Below, in pieces: positions 14,851 through 23,538 of a DNA stretch of 26,907 bases. Location: positions 1 through 26,907 of the forward strand of contig JAEXTK010000178.1 of NCBI GenBank assembly GCA_023406985.1, in the 5' to 3' direction. The DNA comes from Spirochaetota bacterium. GTDB lineage: Bacteria; Spirochaetota; Spirochaetia; Treponematales; Breznakiellaceae. A program made the position numbers and the translations under genes. Under the pieces are notes generated by a model that was given only the letters and a program-made list of their open reading frames with translations, had not been told where the DNA came from and searched no databases. Numbering within the stretch: position 1 is the first letter of the stretch; each line of letters begins with the position of its first letter.

Positions 14851-16704
14851 GCGGCGGAACGGACGGAACTCGAAGCGGAAGGTCCGGACGACTCCGGCGG
14901 CCGGCCTCGCGGTAGCGGCCGGCCGCTCGGTCGCCGTCGCCCGGCCCGTCTCGCTCTCCATCGGCGCGGCGACGAAGTCGAGGCTGCGCACCGTCGTCAC
15001 TCTGCCGTCGTGTTCCCGGTGGGCGTGCTCCCGGACGCGGGGGCGCGCCGTTCCCGCAGCGATCACGAGCGCGGCCGCGGTTTTGCCCCGGATGACGGCG
15101 CCCTCCTCGGTAAGCTCGACTCCACAACGCGTCACGAAACGTTCCACGATGGCCGGCGCCTCGCCCTCGGCACCTATCTCGTCGACGACCGTGAGCTCGC
15201 CCGTATCCGCGAACTCGAACCGCCGCCGCAGCCGGAGGGTCGCCTCCCCGTAGGCCGGCGCGATGTCCATGGAGAGGACGGAGACGCCGTCCCCCCGGCG
15301 GTACGCGACGTCCCGAGCGCGCCGTTCGGCGCCCGGGAGCTGCGGCGCGCCGTTCACGAGCGGGACGCTGTGGCTTTCCGAGGAACAGCAGAAGATCGAA
15401 TAGCGGTTCTCGTTGAAGTAGTCCTTCACGTACTCCCCGGCGCCGAGGTCGGCGACCAGCTCGTCGTCCCCGCACGCGAGGATGAAGGAGCCGACGTCGT
15501 TGTGATTGTGCGGCTCGTCGTTGTGGCCGCCCTTGGCGGCGAAGGCGAACGACGTCTCGGTCCGCGCCGGGCAGATGAGCCACTCGGCGTCGGGGAACCA
15601 GACCGGCTCCCGGGCGGCGAGAGGCGCGGCCCCGGTGACCGATGCGGCCGATGAGACGCCCGCTCTGGCCGCCGATGCCGCCGATGCCGCCGATGCAGCG
15701 CCGAAGCCGGACGCGGCGGACGCGGCCGCGCCCGCGCCGGCATCCCCGGACCAGATGAGATCGCGATAGGAGAGCGCCCAGCGTCCGCAGCGGTCGTCCG
15801 CGAGGGCCGCCGCGAGTTTCCGCGGCGGCATCGCCGCCTCCGGGAAACGGCGGCTGAGGTAGGCCGTCAGGCCCGGCCGCCAGCGCTCATGCGAATCGCC
15901 GTCCGCGAAGCTCACCGCCAAGGCGTCGTTCAGGTACGCCGTCCCCTGGAAGGCCGCGACGCGCCGGAATCGGGGCGCGGCGAGGAGGTCGATTTTTCCG
16001 CCCGTCCGCTCCAGGAGAAGATCGGCGAAGGTTGTGAAGAAACCCACGCCGTAGGTCCAGTAGGAGAGGCCCTCCAGGCAGGCGCCGTCCTCGGAAAAGC
16101 TCTCCAGGAATCGGTCGAGCGTCGGCAGGACGCGGTCCAGGATCGCCTCCCGTTCCGGCCCCTCCCCGGAGAGGTAGAGCGCCGACGTCCCGATCGAGCC
16201 GGCGCACACGGCGCACCAATTGTTCCGCATGAGCTCCCAGCTCCAGCTCTCCCGCCGCGCGACGAAGGGCGCGAGGACGCGGCGCCTGACCTCCGCGGCG
16301 ATCCGCTCGGCCACGATCGGCGCGAGATCGGCGCGGAAGACGTACCGGATTTCGGCGAGCGCGAAGGCAGTCTCGCAGGCGAAGAGGTCCAGGCAGGTCG
16401 CGTGGTCAGCGAGGGCGGCCGGCTCCAGGCTCCGCCCGCCGAGGTGGGCGGGCAGGGCCCAGGAGAACTCGTCGCAGACGGCCCAGATCGCGTCGTGCAG
16501 CGCCGCCAGGTCTTCCGGTTTTCGATCGAGCGCGGCCGCGAGGCCGAACGCGACGAGGCGTCGCCGCCGCTCGAAATACGCCGTCTCGAAGCGGAGCCGG
16601 TCGCCCTCCTCGTCGAAGAGCCGGTACAGGGAAAAGGTCAGCGCGGGGATCGGCTCGGTCCGGAACGCGGCGGCGGCCCCCTCGATCTCCTCCCTGAAAT
16701 CCAT
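14845..16704 (-). CDS. Heparinase II/III-family polysaccharide lyase, probably cytoplasmic
   Basis: A 619-residue protein of the heparinase II/III family, which cleaves uronic-acid-containing chains (heparin-like, alginate-like and others) by beta-elimination. The N-terminal helical toroid (about 1-315) has MRNNW (159-163) and EGLSYWTYG (211-219). The C-terminal beta-sandwich opens with GGHNDEPHNHNDVGSFIL (392-409) and LGAGEYVKDYF (420-430). No signal peptide is seen, so it would act on oligosaccharides already imported, consistent with its place as the last gene after an ABC transporter. Only 2 bp separate it from the preceding permease stop. Residues 320-365 are an Ala/Ser-rich insert between the two domains, built partly from 9-bp repeats. 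Exact substrate cannot be deduced. Confidence 0.9.
   Translation of the reverse strand: MDFREEIEGAAAAFRTEPIPALTFSLYRLFDEEGDRLRFETAYFERRRRLVAFGLAAALDRKPEDLAALHDAIWAVCDEFSWALPAHLGGRSLEPAALADHATCLDLFACETAFALAEIRYVFRADLAPIVAERIAAEVRRRVLAPFVARRESWSWELMRNNWCAVCAGSIGTSALYLSGEGPEREAILDRVLPTLDRFLESFSEDGACLEGLSYWTYGVGFFTTFADLLLERTGGKIDLLAAPRFRRVAAFQGTAYLNDALAVSFADGDSHERWRPGLTAYLSRRFPEAAMPPRKLAAALADDRCGRWALSYRDLIWSGDAGAGAAASAASGFGAASAASAASAARAGVSSAASVTGAAPLAAREPVWFPDAEWLICPARTETSFAFAAKGGHNDEPHNHNDVGSFILACGDDELVADLGAGEYVKDYFNENRYSIFCCSSESHSVPLVNGAPQLPGAERRARDVAYRRGDGVSVLSMDIAPAYGEATLRLRRRFEFADTGELTVVDEIGAEGEAPAIVERFVTRCGVELTEEGAVIRGKTAAALVIAAGTARPRVREHAHREHDGRVTTVRSLDFVAAPMESETGRATATERPAATARPAAGVVRTFRFEFRPFRRS
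15671..15697. repeat. 9-bp tandem repeat in the heparinase-like gene
   Basis: GCCGATGCC, GCCGATGCC and GCCGATGCA stand in direct tandem. On the coding strand they give repeating Ala-Ser-Ala units within the interdomain insert. The unit is a multiple of three, so slippage would change length without breaking the frame. Confidence 0.75.
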
Positions 16705-16706
16705 CG

Positions 16707-17573
16707 TCAGCCTTTGACGCCCGTGGCCGCCACTCCCTCGATGAAGAAGCGCTGCAGGGCGAGGAACATGACGATGACCGGCACGAGCGAGACGAGGGAG
16801 GCGGCCATGATGAGGGCGTAGTCGGCCGAGAATTGGGCGATGAACATGCGCAGTCCGAGCTGGATCGTCTTCATCTTCTCGCTCGACAGGTAGATGAGCG
16901 GGCCCATGAAATCGTTCCAGGTCGTCACGAAGGTGAAGATGGTGAGGGTCGCGAGCGCCGGCTTAGAGAGCGGCATGAGGATGCGCGCGTAGATGCCGTA
17001 CTCGGAGAGCCCGTCGATCCGCGCCGCGTCGGAGAGTTCCTTGGGTATGCCGATGAAGAACTGCCGCATCAGGAAGACGCCGAAGGCGGAGATGAATTGG
17101 AGCAGGATGAGGGCGAGGTGGGTATCGTTGAGCCCGAGCTTCCGCATCATGATGAACTGGGGCACCATGTAGACTTGCCAGGGGATGGCGTAGGTGCCGA
17201 CGTAGCCGAGGAAGAGGATGTCCCTCCCCTTGAACTCCAGCCGGGCGAAGGCGTAGGCCGCGAGGCTGCTCGTGAGCAACTGGAGGAGCGTGACGATGAG
17301 GGTGATCTTGGTCGTATTGTAGATGAAGGTGAGGAAGGGAATCCGTTGCCAGATGAGCGCGTAGTTCTTCCAGCGCGGCTCCTTCGGTATCCAGCGGAAG
17401 GGGAAACGGAAGACGTCTTTGTCCATCTGGAGCGAGGCGGAGATCATCCAGAAGAAGGGCAGCAGGGTGAACGCCGCCATGGCGATGAGGACGACGTAGA
17501 GGATCGAGGTGTTGATCCGCGCCTGGGCGGAATAGGAGCGCAGGCCGGTACCGCTTACAGATAGCTTACCCAT
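16707..17573 (-). CDS. Sugar ABC transporter permease, MalG type
   Basis: A 288-residue inner-membrane permease, second of a pair. Six predicted helices and the EAA-loop motif DAARIDGLSEYGIYARILMP (182-201), which docks the ATPase, identify the CUT1 (MalG/UgpE) class. I placed the start at ATG 17573, preceded by GGAGAAG; the frame is open further upstream but that part is the shadow of the other permease. It overlaps the end of the preceding permease gene by 19 bp, implying translational coupling, and is followed 2 bp later by the heparinase-like gene. No MsmK/UgpC-type ATPase gene is in the window, so a shared ATPase encoded elsewhere probably energises the system. Confidence 0.94.
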   Translation of the reverse strand: MGKLSVSGTGLRSYSAQARINTSILYVVLIAMAAFTLLPFFWMISASLQMDKDVFRFPFRWIPKEPRWKNYALIWQRIPFLTFIYNTTKITLIVTLLQLLTSSLAAYAFARLEFKGRDILFLGYVGTYAIPWQVYMVPQFIMMRKLGLNDTHLALILLQFISAFGVFLMRQFFIGIPKELSDAARIDGLSEYGIYARILMPLSKPALATLTIFTFVTTWNDFMGPLIYLSSEKMKTIQLGLRMFIAQFSADYALIMAASLVSLVPVIVMFLALQRFFIEGVAATGVKG

Positions 17574-18445
17574 TTCTTCTCCACGCGGAATTGAAGCACG
17601 GTGATGACCATGACGAGGACGAAGAGGATCATGGCGATGGCGCTCGAATACCCGTAATCGAAATTGATGAACGCCTGGTTGTAGATCATGTAGACCAGGA
17701 CGTTCGTCGCCCGCCCGGGACCGCCGTTCGTCATCACGAGGATGAGGTCGAAGACCTTGAAGCAGTTGATCGTGAGCATCATGGAAACGAAGAAGGTCGC
17801 CGGGGTGAGCAGCGGGATGGTGATGCGCCGGAAGCGTTGCCACCCGCCGGCCCCGTCCATCTCCGCCGCCTCGTAGAGGCTCGGCGAGATGCCCTGCAGG
17901 GCGGCGAGATAGATGATCATGTAGTAGCCGACGCCGCGCCAGATGGAGGCCATGATCACCGTGGGCATGGCCCAGGTCGTGGAGGCCGACCACCGCGGCG
18001 GCTCGGCCACGCCGAGCCAGTGCAGGATGTTGTTCACCGGTCCCATGGCCGGGTGGAAGATCATGTTCCACACGACGGCGACGGCCACGAGGGACGCGAC
18101 GTACGGAAAGAAGAATATGGCCCGGAACGCGTTCCGGCCCTTGAGTTCTCGGTTGAGGAGCACGGCGAGGACGAGGGAGAGGATCATCGTGAGCGGCACC
18201 GTGCCGACCGCGTAGTAGATCGTATTGAGGGTGGAGATGCGGAACGTCTCGTCGCCGAGCATGCGGGTGAAATTCTTGAGCCCCGCGAACGCGATCGGAT
18301 TCGCGCCGTCCCAGGTCATGAACGAGAGCACCAAGGCGAAAGCCATCGGCGCCAAGGTGAAGATGGCGAAACCGATCAAGTTCGGCAAGATGAAGGAATA
18401 GGCTATGAGGTTGCTTTTCAGCGCCTTGCCGGCGGACGCGGTCAT
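17555..18445 (-). CDS. Sugar ABC transporter permease, MalF type
   Basis: A 296-residue CUT1 permease (MalF/UgpA class). It has an N-terminal cytoplasmic tip, six predicted helices (first at about 13-35) and the EAA motif EAAEMDGAGGWQRFRRITIP (192-211). It pairs with the MalG-type protein that follows to form the transmembrane channel for an oligosaccharide. CCGGAGG stands upstream of the ATG. The gene lies 84 bp after the binding-protein gene, with a stable hairpin in the gap. Confidence 0.94.
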   Translation of the reverse strand: MTASAGKALKSNLIAYSFILPNLIGFAIFTLAPMAFALVLSFMTWDGANPIAFAGLKNFTRMLGDETFRISTLNTIYYAVGTVPLTMILSLVLAVLLNRELKGRNAFRAIFFFPYVASLVAVAVVWNMIFHPAMGPVNNILHWLGVAEPPRWSASTTWAMPTVIMASIWRGVGYYMIIYLAALQGISPSLYEAAEMDGAGGWQRFRRITIPLLTPATFFVSMMLTINCFKVFDLILVMTNGGPGRATNVLVYMIYNQAFINFDYGYSSAIAMILFVLVMVITVLQFRVEKKWVSYL

Positions 18446-18477
18446 TCGAAGCCTCCGGGGATTATGTGCGAATCGAA

Positions 18478-18507
18478 GGACCGGGCGGCTTCGGCGCCGT
18501 CCGGTCC
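18478..18507 (-). terminator. Intercistronic hairpin between binding protein and permease genes
   Basis: A 12-bp stem with one mismatch (minus-strand arms GGACCGGACGGC and GCCGCCCGGTCC) encloses a 6-nt loop. No U-run follows. In this position such hairpins usually protect the abundant binding-protein mRNA and partly reduce permease expression, as after malE; full termination is unlikely. Confidence 0.5.
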
Positions 18508-18529
18508 GGGGTGCGAAGGGTCGCCCGGC

Positions 18530-19804
18530 CTACTGGCCGAGGGCTTCCTTGACGCGGCGGGACATGTTCGCCAGTCCCTGGTCCACGGGGACCGAGCCGG
18601 TCATGATCAACTCATGTTCTTCGTTGAGGATCTTCTCGATGACGCCGACCTTCGGGTGGAGGGGCAGCTCCAGGCGCACGGTCTTGGTCTCCAAGGCGGA
18701 GGCGCTGTTCTTGTCGGCCGGGAAGCCCTCGCGCTTGGTGATGATGGAGATGACGTCGTCGTTGCGGATCGCCGGCAGGGACCCCTGCGCCGCGAGGATT
18801 TCCGCGCCTTCGGGACCGCAGAAGAACTTGATGAAGTCCCAGGCCGCGTCCTTGTTCTGCGACTTGGCGTTGAGGGCCAGGGACGTGATGGTGCCGGCGG
18901 TGGTGCCCGCGGCGACGCCCTTCGGGTGCGGGTACTTCACGATGCCCCACTTCACGTCGGTCGTCCCGTCCTTCACCTTGCTCATGAGCGTGCCGATGAA
19001 CCAGGAGCCCATCGGGATCATGGCGATCTGCTTGTTGTAGAAGAGGCCGGAATAATGGATGTTGCCGACCTTCAGGGAGGCGTAATCCATGACGGTCTGG
19101 TCCTTCTGCATCTTGAGCACGAGTTCGTAGTACGGCTTCATGAAGGAGTAATCGGTGGAGATGATCTTGTTCTTTCCGTCCTGCACCGTGGGCAGCTCCA
19201 CCGTGGAACGCCAGGTGTGGTAGTGCGAGCCGTACACGCGGTCCACGCCCGTGCCGGCCGCGACCTTCTTGGCGAGGGCGGCGTACTCGTCCCAGGTCAT
19301 GTCGTTCGTAGGATACTTCACGCCTGCCTTGTCGAAGGCGTCCTTGTTGTAATAGAGGATCCAGATGTCGCTGCGGTAGGGGAGCGCGTAGAGGGCTCCG
19401 TCCACCGTGATCTCGTCCGTGACGCCGCTATACGCCTTGAGCGCGACCTTGTCGCGGTCGATGTAGGGGGTGAGGGATTCGATCTGCTTCTTGGCGACCA
19501 TGTTCGCGTACATCGGGATATCCTTCACGGAAACGATGTCGCTGTCGTCGCCGCCCGCCAGCATGATGGCCAGCTTGTCGCCGTACTCGTTCGCGGGGAT
19601 GTTCACGAACTCGATGGAGACGTTCGGGTGCTTCGCCGTGTAGGCGTCCACCATGGGCTGCATGTAGGTCGTCTGGGAAAGATCCCACACGATCATCTTG
19701 AGTTTCACGTTCCCCGACTGCGCGCTCGTCTCGGAGCCGCCGTTCGCCCAAAGTCCCGAGAAACCGGCCGCGATCAGGGCGGCCGCTACGAGAAATTTCT
19801 TCAT
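18530..19804 (-). CDS. Sugar ABC transporter solute-binding protein
   Basis: A 424-residue extracytoplasmic binding protein of the CUT1 family (SBP_bac_1). The signal peptide MKKFLVAAALIAAGFSGLWA ends before NGGSE. There is no lipobox cysteine, so it looks soluble in the periplasm, a style often seen in spirochaetes. The body shows typical blocks: MVDAYTAKHPNVSIEFV, DIVSVKDIPMYANM, GALYALPYRSDIWILYYNKD, a long WDEYAALAKK region and PEGAEILAAQGSLPAIR. AAGGAGG is well spaced before the ATG. It heads the transporter-lyase operon and has its own 157-bp upstream region after the YesN-type gene. The ligand is unknown; the operon suggests an acidic oligosaccharide. Confidence 0.95.
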   Translation of the reverse strand: MKKFLVAAALIAAGFSGLWANGGSETSAQSGNVKLKMIVWDLSQTTYMQPMVDAYTAKHPNVSIEFVNIPANEYGDKLAIMLAGGDDSDIVSVKDIPMYANMVAKKQIESLTPYIDRDKVALKAYSGVTDEITVDGALYALPYRSDIWILYYNKDAFDKAGVKYPTNDMTWDEYAALAKKVAAGTGVDRVYGSHYHTWRSTVELPTVQDGKNKIISTDYSFMKPYYELVLKMQKDQTVMDYASLKVGNIHYSGLFYNKQIAMIPMGSWFIGTLMSKVKDGTTDVKWGIVKYPHPKGVAAGTTAGTITSLALNAKSQNKDAAWDFIKFFCGPEGAEILAAQGSLPAIRNDDVISIITKREGFPADKNSASALETKTVRLELPLHPKVGVIEKILNEEHELIMTGSVPVDQGLANMSRRVKEALGQ

Positions 19805-19832
19805 CGCTCATCCTCCTTCATGATGTGCAAGA

Positions 19833-19960
19833 AGCGTACACCCGGTTTCCGCAAACCGAAAATGAGATATTTTCCGATTTGATGGGCGCGGACGGCGGAA
19901 TCGCGATCGCCGCGGTCGCCCGAAAAATGGAATTTTCTACGCGAGCGGTGTTTTTCTACG
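19833..19960 (-). promoter_or_regulatory. Control region of the transporter operon
   Basis: Two features stand out in the 157-bp gap. CGGTTTCCGCAAACCG (19843-19858) is an inverted repeat with perfect 6-bp arms and a 4-bp centre, just upstream of a weak -10-like TACGCT (minus strand, 19833-19838). Further upstream, CGTAGAAAA on the minus strand occurs twice (19933-19941 and 19952-19960), 19 bp apart. AraC-type regulators such as the neighbouring YesN homologue usually bind direct repeats near this distance. No good -35 box is visible, which fits an activated promoter. Function is inferred. Confidence 0.4.
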
Positions 19961-19961
19961 G

Positions 19962-21737
19962 TCACTCGGGCAGATTCGAGGTCTGCCCTTCCGCGCTTGC
20001 CATGCCGCCGCCCATGACGGCGTAGCGAAGATGGTATTCCCGCGGGGACATGCCCGTCGCCCGCTTGAAGACCTTGCTGAAATAGTACGCGTCCTCGTAG
20101 GCGAGGAGCTGGGCTATCTCGTACATCTTGTAGCGCCCGGCGACGATGAGTTCCTTGGCCTTCTCCATCTTGACGGAGGCGACGAACTCCACGAAGCCCG
20201 TGCCGTTGTACTTCTTGAAGATCGAACTGAGGTGGTTCGGCGATACGTGGAAGTGCGCGGCGACCTCCGGCAGGCTTATCTTCTCCGCCCAGCGCGCGGT
20301 CACGTATTCGCGGACGCCGACCACGAGCGGGTTGCGGCCGCGCGCGCGATCCCCCGCGAAACGCGCGGCCAGGCCGTCCCTGACCGACCGGAGCCAATCC
20401 CGCATGGCCGCGCCGTCCTCGGCCGAGAAGAGGGACCGGTACCCCGCCGCCTCGTCGGGGAAGCAGGAATCCAGCAGGCCCGCGGCGCCCTCCAGGACTC
20501 CCAGGATCGCGTAGAGGAGATCGCAACACACCGCGAGCGTCTCGGCGGGGCTCACGGCTTCGGACTCGAGTTCGGCGATGGCCGCATCCAGGGAGGAAAC
20601 GACGAGTTCGGCCTGCCGCGTCTCCGCCGCGCGGATCAGGTCCGCCACGATGCGCTCCATCGCCTCCGAGTCGGCCACGCTCCGAAGCGATCCCGCGGAG
20701 GCAGGCCCGCGGCCCGCGTGGCGCACGACCGGCCGGAGCGCGTCCGCGCTCTCCAGGGCGCGCTCCGCGCCGCGGTACGAATCGGGCAGCAGGGCGAGGT
20801 CGGCCACCGCGGCTCCGATGCCCGCCGTGAGGCCTACCGCGAAATACCGTTCGGCGGGTTCCCGCGCCCGTTCCACCGCCGCGTAGGCCGCGGCCTCCGC
20901 CGCCTCGGGCGCTAGACCGGCGGCTTCGAAGGACAGGGAGACGGCGAAGCGCGCGGGGCCGAGGGGCGCGATCCGCACCGCCGCCTCCCTGCCCGCCACC
21001 TGCCTGACCGTATCCGCCACGCAGCGGTAGGTCCGCTCGCGCTCCTCCTCCGACAACCGCTCGCCGTGTTGGTAATCGACGGAAAAAACGGCCGCGCAGT
21101 GGAGCCCCCCGGCGAACGAGGCGGCCAACTCGGCGGGCACCGCCGCGCCGCCCCGGCCGCCTCCGGCCGGAGCCGCGGTTCCCGACGCGGCCGGCGTTTC
21201 CGCCGGAGCCGGCGCTTCCGACGCGGCCGGCGTTCCCGCCTGCGTAGCGGTTCCCGCAGGGGCGGACGACGTGAGGAAACGCGCGAAGACCGCCTCGGCG
21301 AACGGCGTCGCCTGGGCCGCCTGCACCGCGGCCGCCGGGGGGAGCCCCGCCCGTTTCGCGGCCACGGCAGCCATGGCCTTTTCCACGGTCGCGCGGAGCG
21401 ACGGTTCGTCCAGCTCCAGCTTCACGAGATAGTCCACGACGCCCGACCTGATGGCCCGCCGCGCGTAATCGAAATCGGCGTGCCCCGAAAGCACGATGAA
21501 CTCGGGCGGCGCCTCCATCTCCGCGCGGCAGCGCTCGATGAGGGTGATGCCGTCGATGATGGGCATGCGCACGTCGGCGATCACGATGTCGGGCCGGAGG
21601 CGCTTGATCGCCTCCAGGGCATGGGCGCCGTTCGGCGAGCTGCCGACGATGGACACGCCGAGGGAAGCCCAATCCAGCATCGACTTGAGCCCCGCTTGGG
21701 CGAGCGGCTCGTCGTCGGCGATCAGGAGGGTGAACAC
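19962..21737 (-). CDS. YesN-type response regulator (receiver plus AraC DNA-binding domain)
   Basis: A 591-residue regulator. The receiver domain (1-120) has LIADDE, D55 in IADVRMP, and K106. A long central region follows, then two AraC helix-turn-helix units from about 473 to 574 (ISLPEVAAHFHVSPNHLSSI and MYEIAQLLAYEDAYYFSKVF, then GMSPREYH). Start is GTG 21737 with AAGGAG 7 nt upstream. Its first 16 bp overlap the end of the kinase gene, so the pair is translationally coupled. Such pairs commonly activate a neighbouring sugar ABC operon, here the one starting at 19804. Residues about 158-203 are an Ala/Pro/Thr-rich linker made from imperfect DNA repeats, making the protein somewhat longer than usual. 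Confidence 0.94.
   Translation of the reverse strand: MFTLLIADDEPLAQAGLKSMLDWASLGVSIVGSSPNGAHALEAIKRLRPDIVIADVRMPIIDGITLIERCRAEMEAPPEFIVLSGHADFDYARRAIRSGVVDYLVKLELDEPSLRATVEKAMAAVAAKRAGLPPAAAVQAAQATPFAEAVFARFLTSSAPAGTATQAGTPAASEAPAPAETPAASGTAAPAGGGRGGAAVPAELAASFAGGLHCAAVFSVDYQHGERLSEEERERTYRCVADTVRQVAGREAAVRIAPLGPARFAVSLSFEAAGLAPEAAEAAAYAAVERAREPAERYFAVGLTAGIGAAVADLALLPDSYRGAERALESADALRPVVRHAGRGPASAGSLRSVADSEAMERIVADLIRAAETRQAELVVSSLDAAIAELESEAVSPAETLAVCCDLLYAILGVLEGAAGLLDSCFPDEAAGYRSLFSAEDGAAMRDWLRSVRDGLAARFAGDRARGRNPLVVGVREYVTARWAEKISLPEVAAHFHVSPNHLSSIFKKYNGTGFVEFVASVKMEKAKELIVAGRYKMYEIAQLLAYEDAYYFSKVFKRATGMSPREYHLRYAVMGGGMASAEGQTSNLPE
21183..21234. repeat. Direct repeat in the YesN linker-coding region
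   Basis: CGACGCGGCCGGCGTT occurs at 21183-21198 and again at 21219-21234, 36 bp (12 codons) apart, with similar flanks. It encodes the repeated T-P-A-A-S segments of the interdomain linker. Confidence 0.65.
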
Positions 21738-23533
21738 GCGGGGTCTCCTTCTTCGCGCCCGGCGTCGTTCAGGTACGGCAGGGTGGCCGAAACCCGGGTA
21801 TACGCTCCGACTTCGCTCTCCACGGAGAGCCCGTAGCGCTCGCCGAAGGCGAGCTTGAGCCGTTCATCCACGTTGTGGAGGCCGATCCGGTTGAAGGCCT
21901 CCGCATCCGGCGGAGAGGGCCGCAACACCTCGGCCAGGCGATCCGCCGCGATGCCGACCCCGTCGTCGATCACGTCGATGCGGACCGTCGCGGGATCGAT
22001 CCGGCTCGCGACGATCCTGATGGTGCCCGGGGCCATCTTCGGCTCGATGCCGTGCATGACGGCGTTCTCCACGAGCGGCTGCAGCATGAACTTCACCACT
22101 CGGCACTGCAGGAGGCAGGGCTCCTTCACTTCCACCTCGTACGTAAAAAGATTGGCCGAACGGTAGCGCTGGATGGTGCAATACTCGCCGACGAGCTCCA
22201 GCTCCCGTTCCAGGGTCACGAGGGAATCGGCGCCCTGCGCGGCGTGCCGCAGCAGGGAAGCGAGCGAGCTCACCATCTCCGCTATCCCGCTCGACTTCTG
22301 GATGGTCGCCATCCACTTGATCGCGCTCAGGGTATTGTACAGGAAGTGGGGGTTTATTTGGTGCTGTAGGACCCTGAATTCCAGGGCCTTGCGGGCCTGC
22401 TCGTCCTTGATGCGCCGGTCGATGAGGGATTCGATGTCGCGCGACATGCGGTTGACGGCGCGGCCGATCAGCCCCAGCTCATTGTCCCATTCGATGGTCG
22501 GGTCATGGGAGAAGTCGCCGCCGGCCACGAGGGCTACGCGGCTCCCGATCCGGGCTATGGGCCGATTGATGGTTCGGTTGACGGTGTACAGCAGCAGGAC
22601 CAGGAGGAGGAGGATGGCGAGCGCGACGATGACGAGGAGGCGCGCGAAGACCAGGTTTTGCCGCGTGAACTGGAAGGTCGGCATGGTCTGGGCGAGGATC
22701 CAACCCGTCCGCTCGCCGCTGTAGATGATGAGGGTTTCCCGCTTCCCGTCCATCTCCAGCTCCACGTAGGGGACGCCGCCGTCCGAGTAGCGGCTCTGCT
22801 TCCGGCCTGCCGCCACGTCGATGTCCGCGCTCACGAGGTCGCGGCCGCCGATCAACTCGTAGGCGGCGTCGCCGATCGCGATGAAGTACCGGACCCCGGG
22901 CTCCTGCGCGAACGGCGACAGGTATCGGGTGATCACCTCCGCGTTGATCGCCATGAAGACGAAGCCGATGGGGTCCAGGGACTGGGGGCCGTAGATGCCC
23001 TTGGCCACCGGCACGACGGGACGCCCGTCCGAAAAGATGAAGGGACCGGGTATCATGCCCTCCCACCGGAAAGGCACGAAGCCCACGCCGCCGTACCGCC
23101 TGAAGCCCTCCAGCCCCTTCCGGTAGTCCCCCACGTGTCCGCTCACCATGCCGAATTGGATGGACTGGCCTCCGAAACCGCCGATGATCAGCTTATCCAC
23201 GTAGCCGTCCACGCCGTTCGCGTACACGGCGCCGCGCACGGTCTGGTAGGCGGACATGGCTTTGAGGGTCCGATCTCCGCCGTCCGAGGAGACGAAGGCG
23301 GCGACGTCGTCCTCCACGGAGCACCAGTTCACGAGCTGCGCGAGGCGGTCCATGTCCCGGTCGATGTGGTCCATCGCGACCCGCAGTTGATAGCGGGCGC
23401 CCGAGAGCAGGCTCTCCCGCAGGAAGTCCCGCAGCGTGATGAAGGACACCGCCATGAGGGAGGCGAGCACGAGGAGGGTGATGGACGCGCTGTACAGGAT
23501 GAGCCGAGCCCTGATGCTCGAAAGTCGCGCCAC
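21722..23533 (-). CDS. YesM-type sensor histidine kinase
   Basis: A 603-residue membrane kinase of the YesM (His_kinase, PF06580) class. TM1 is about 11-33. A large extracytoplasmic sensor of about 260 residues, probably dCache-like, precedes TM2 (296-318). HAMP follows at 318-372. The phospho-acceptor motif is QHQINPHFLYNTLSAIKWM with H396. The C-terminal ATPase region has LQPLVENAVMHGI, DDGVGI and GIGLHNV-like IGLHNVDERL. The start is GTG 23533, 5 bp after the glycosyltransferase stop; the frame continues upstream only as a shadow. Its end overlaps the YesN-type gene by 16 bp. It probably senses a sugar or the loaded binding protein. Confidence 0.93.
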   Translation of the reverse strand: MARLSSIRARLILYSASITLLVLASLMAVSFITLRDFLRESLLSGARYQLRVAMDHIDRDMDRLAQLVNWCSVEDDVAAFVSSDGGDRTLKAMSAYQTVRGAVYANGVDGYVDKLIIGGFGGQSIQFGMVSGHVGDYRKGLEGFRRYGGVGFVPFRWEGMIPGPFIFSDGRPVVPVAKGIYGPQSLDPIGFVFMAINAEVITRYLSPFAQEPGVRYFIAIGDAAYELIGGRDLVSADIDVAAGRKQSRYSDGGVPYVELEMDGKRETLIIYSGERTGWILAQTMPTFQFTRQNLVFARLLVIVALAILLLLVLLLYTVNRTINRPIARIGSRVALVAGGDFSHDPTIEWDNELGLIGRAVNRMSRDIESLIDRRIKDEQARKALEFRVLQHQINPHFLYNTLSAIKWMATIQKSSGIAEMVSSLASLLRHAAQGADSLVTLERELELVGEYCTIQRYRSANLFTYEVEVKEPCLLQCRVVKFMLQPLVENAVMHGIEPKMAPGTIRIVASRIDPATVRIDVIDDGVGIAADRLAEVLRPSPPDAEAFNRIGLHNVDERLKLAFGERYGLSVESEVGAYTRVSATLPYLNDAGREEGDPACSPS

Positions 23534-23538
23534 GGCCG

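Noticed and set aside
15671..15697. Short tandem repeats as a possible CRISPR or phase-variation tract
   Set aside because: Units are 9 bp, contiguous and in frame, so they fit a protein linker repeat; there are no spacers and slippage would not shift the frame.
17591..19882. A 763-codon open frame on the plus strand opposite the transporter genes
   Set aside because: It mirrors the binding-protein and permease genes in a GC-rich genome. Its translation is rich in His, Asp, Gly and Arg with no domain, while the opposite strand encodes clear transporter proteins.
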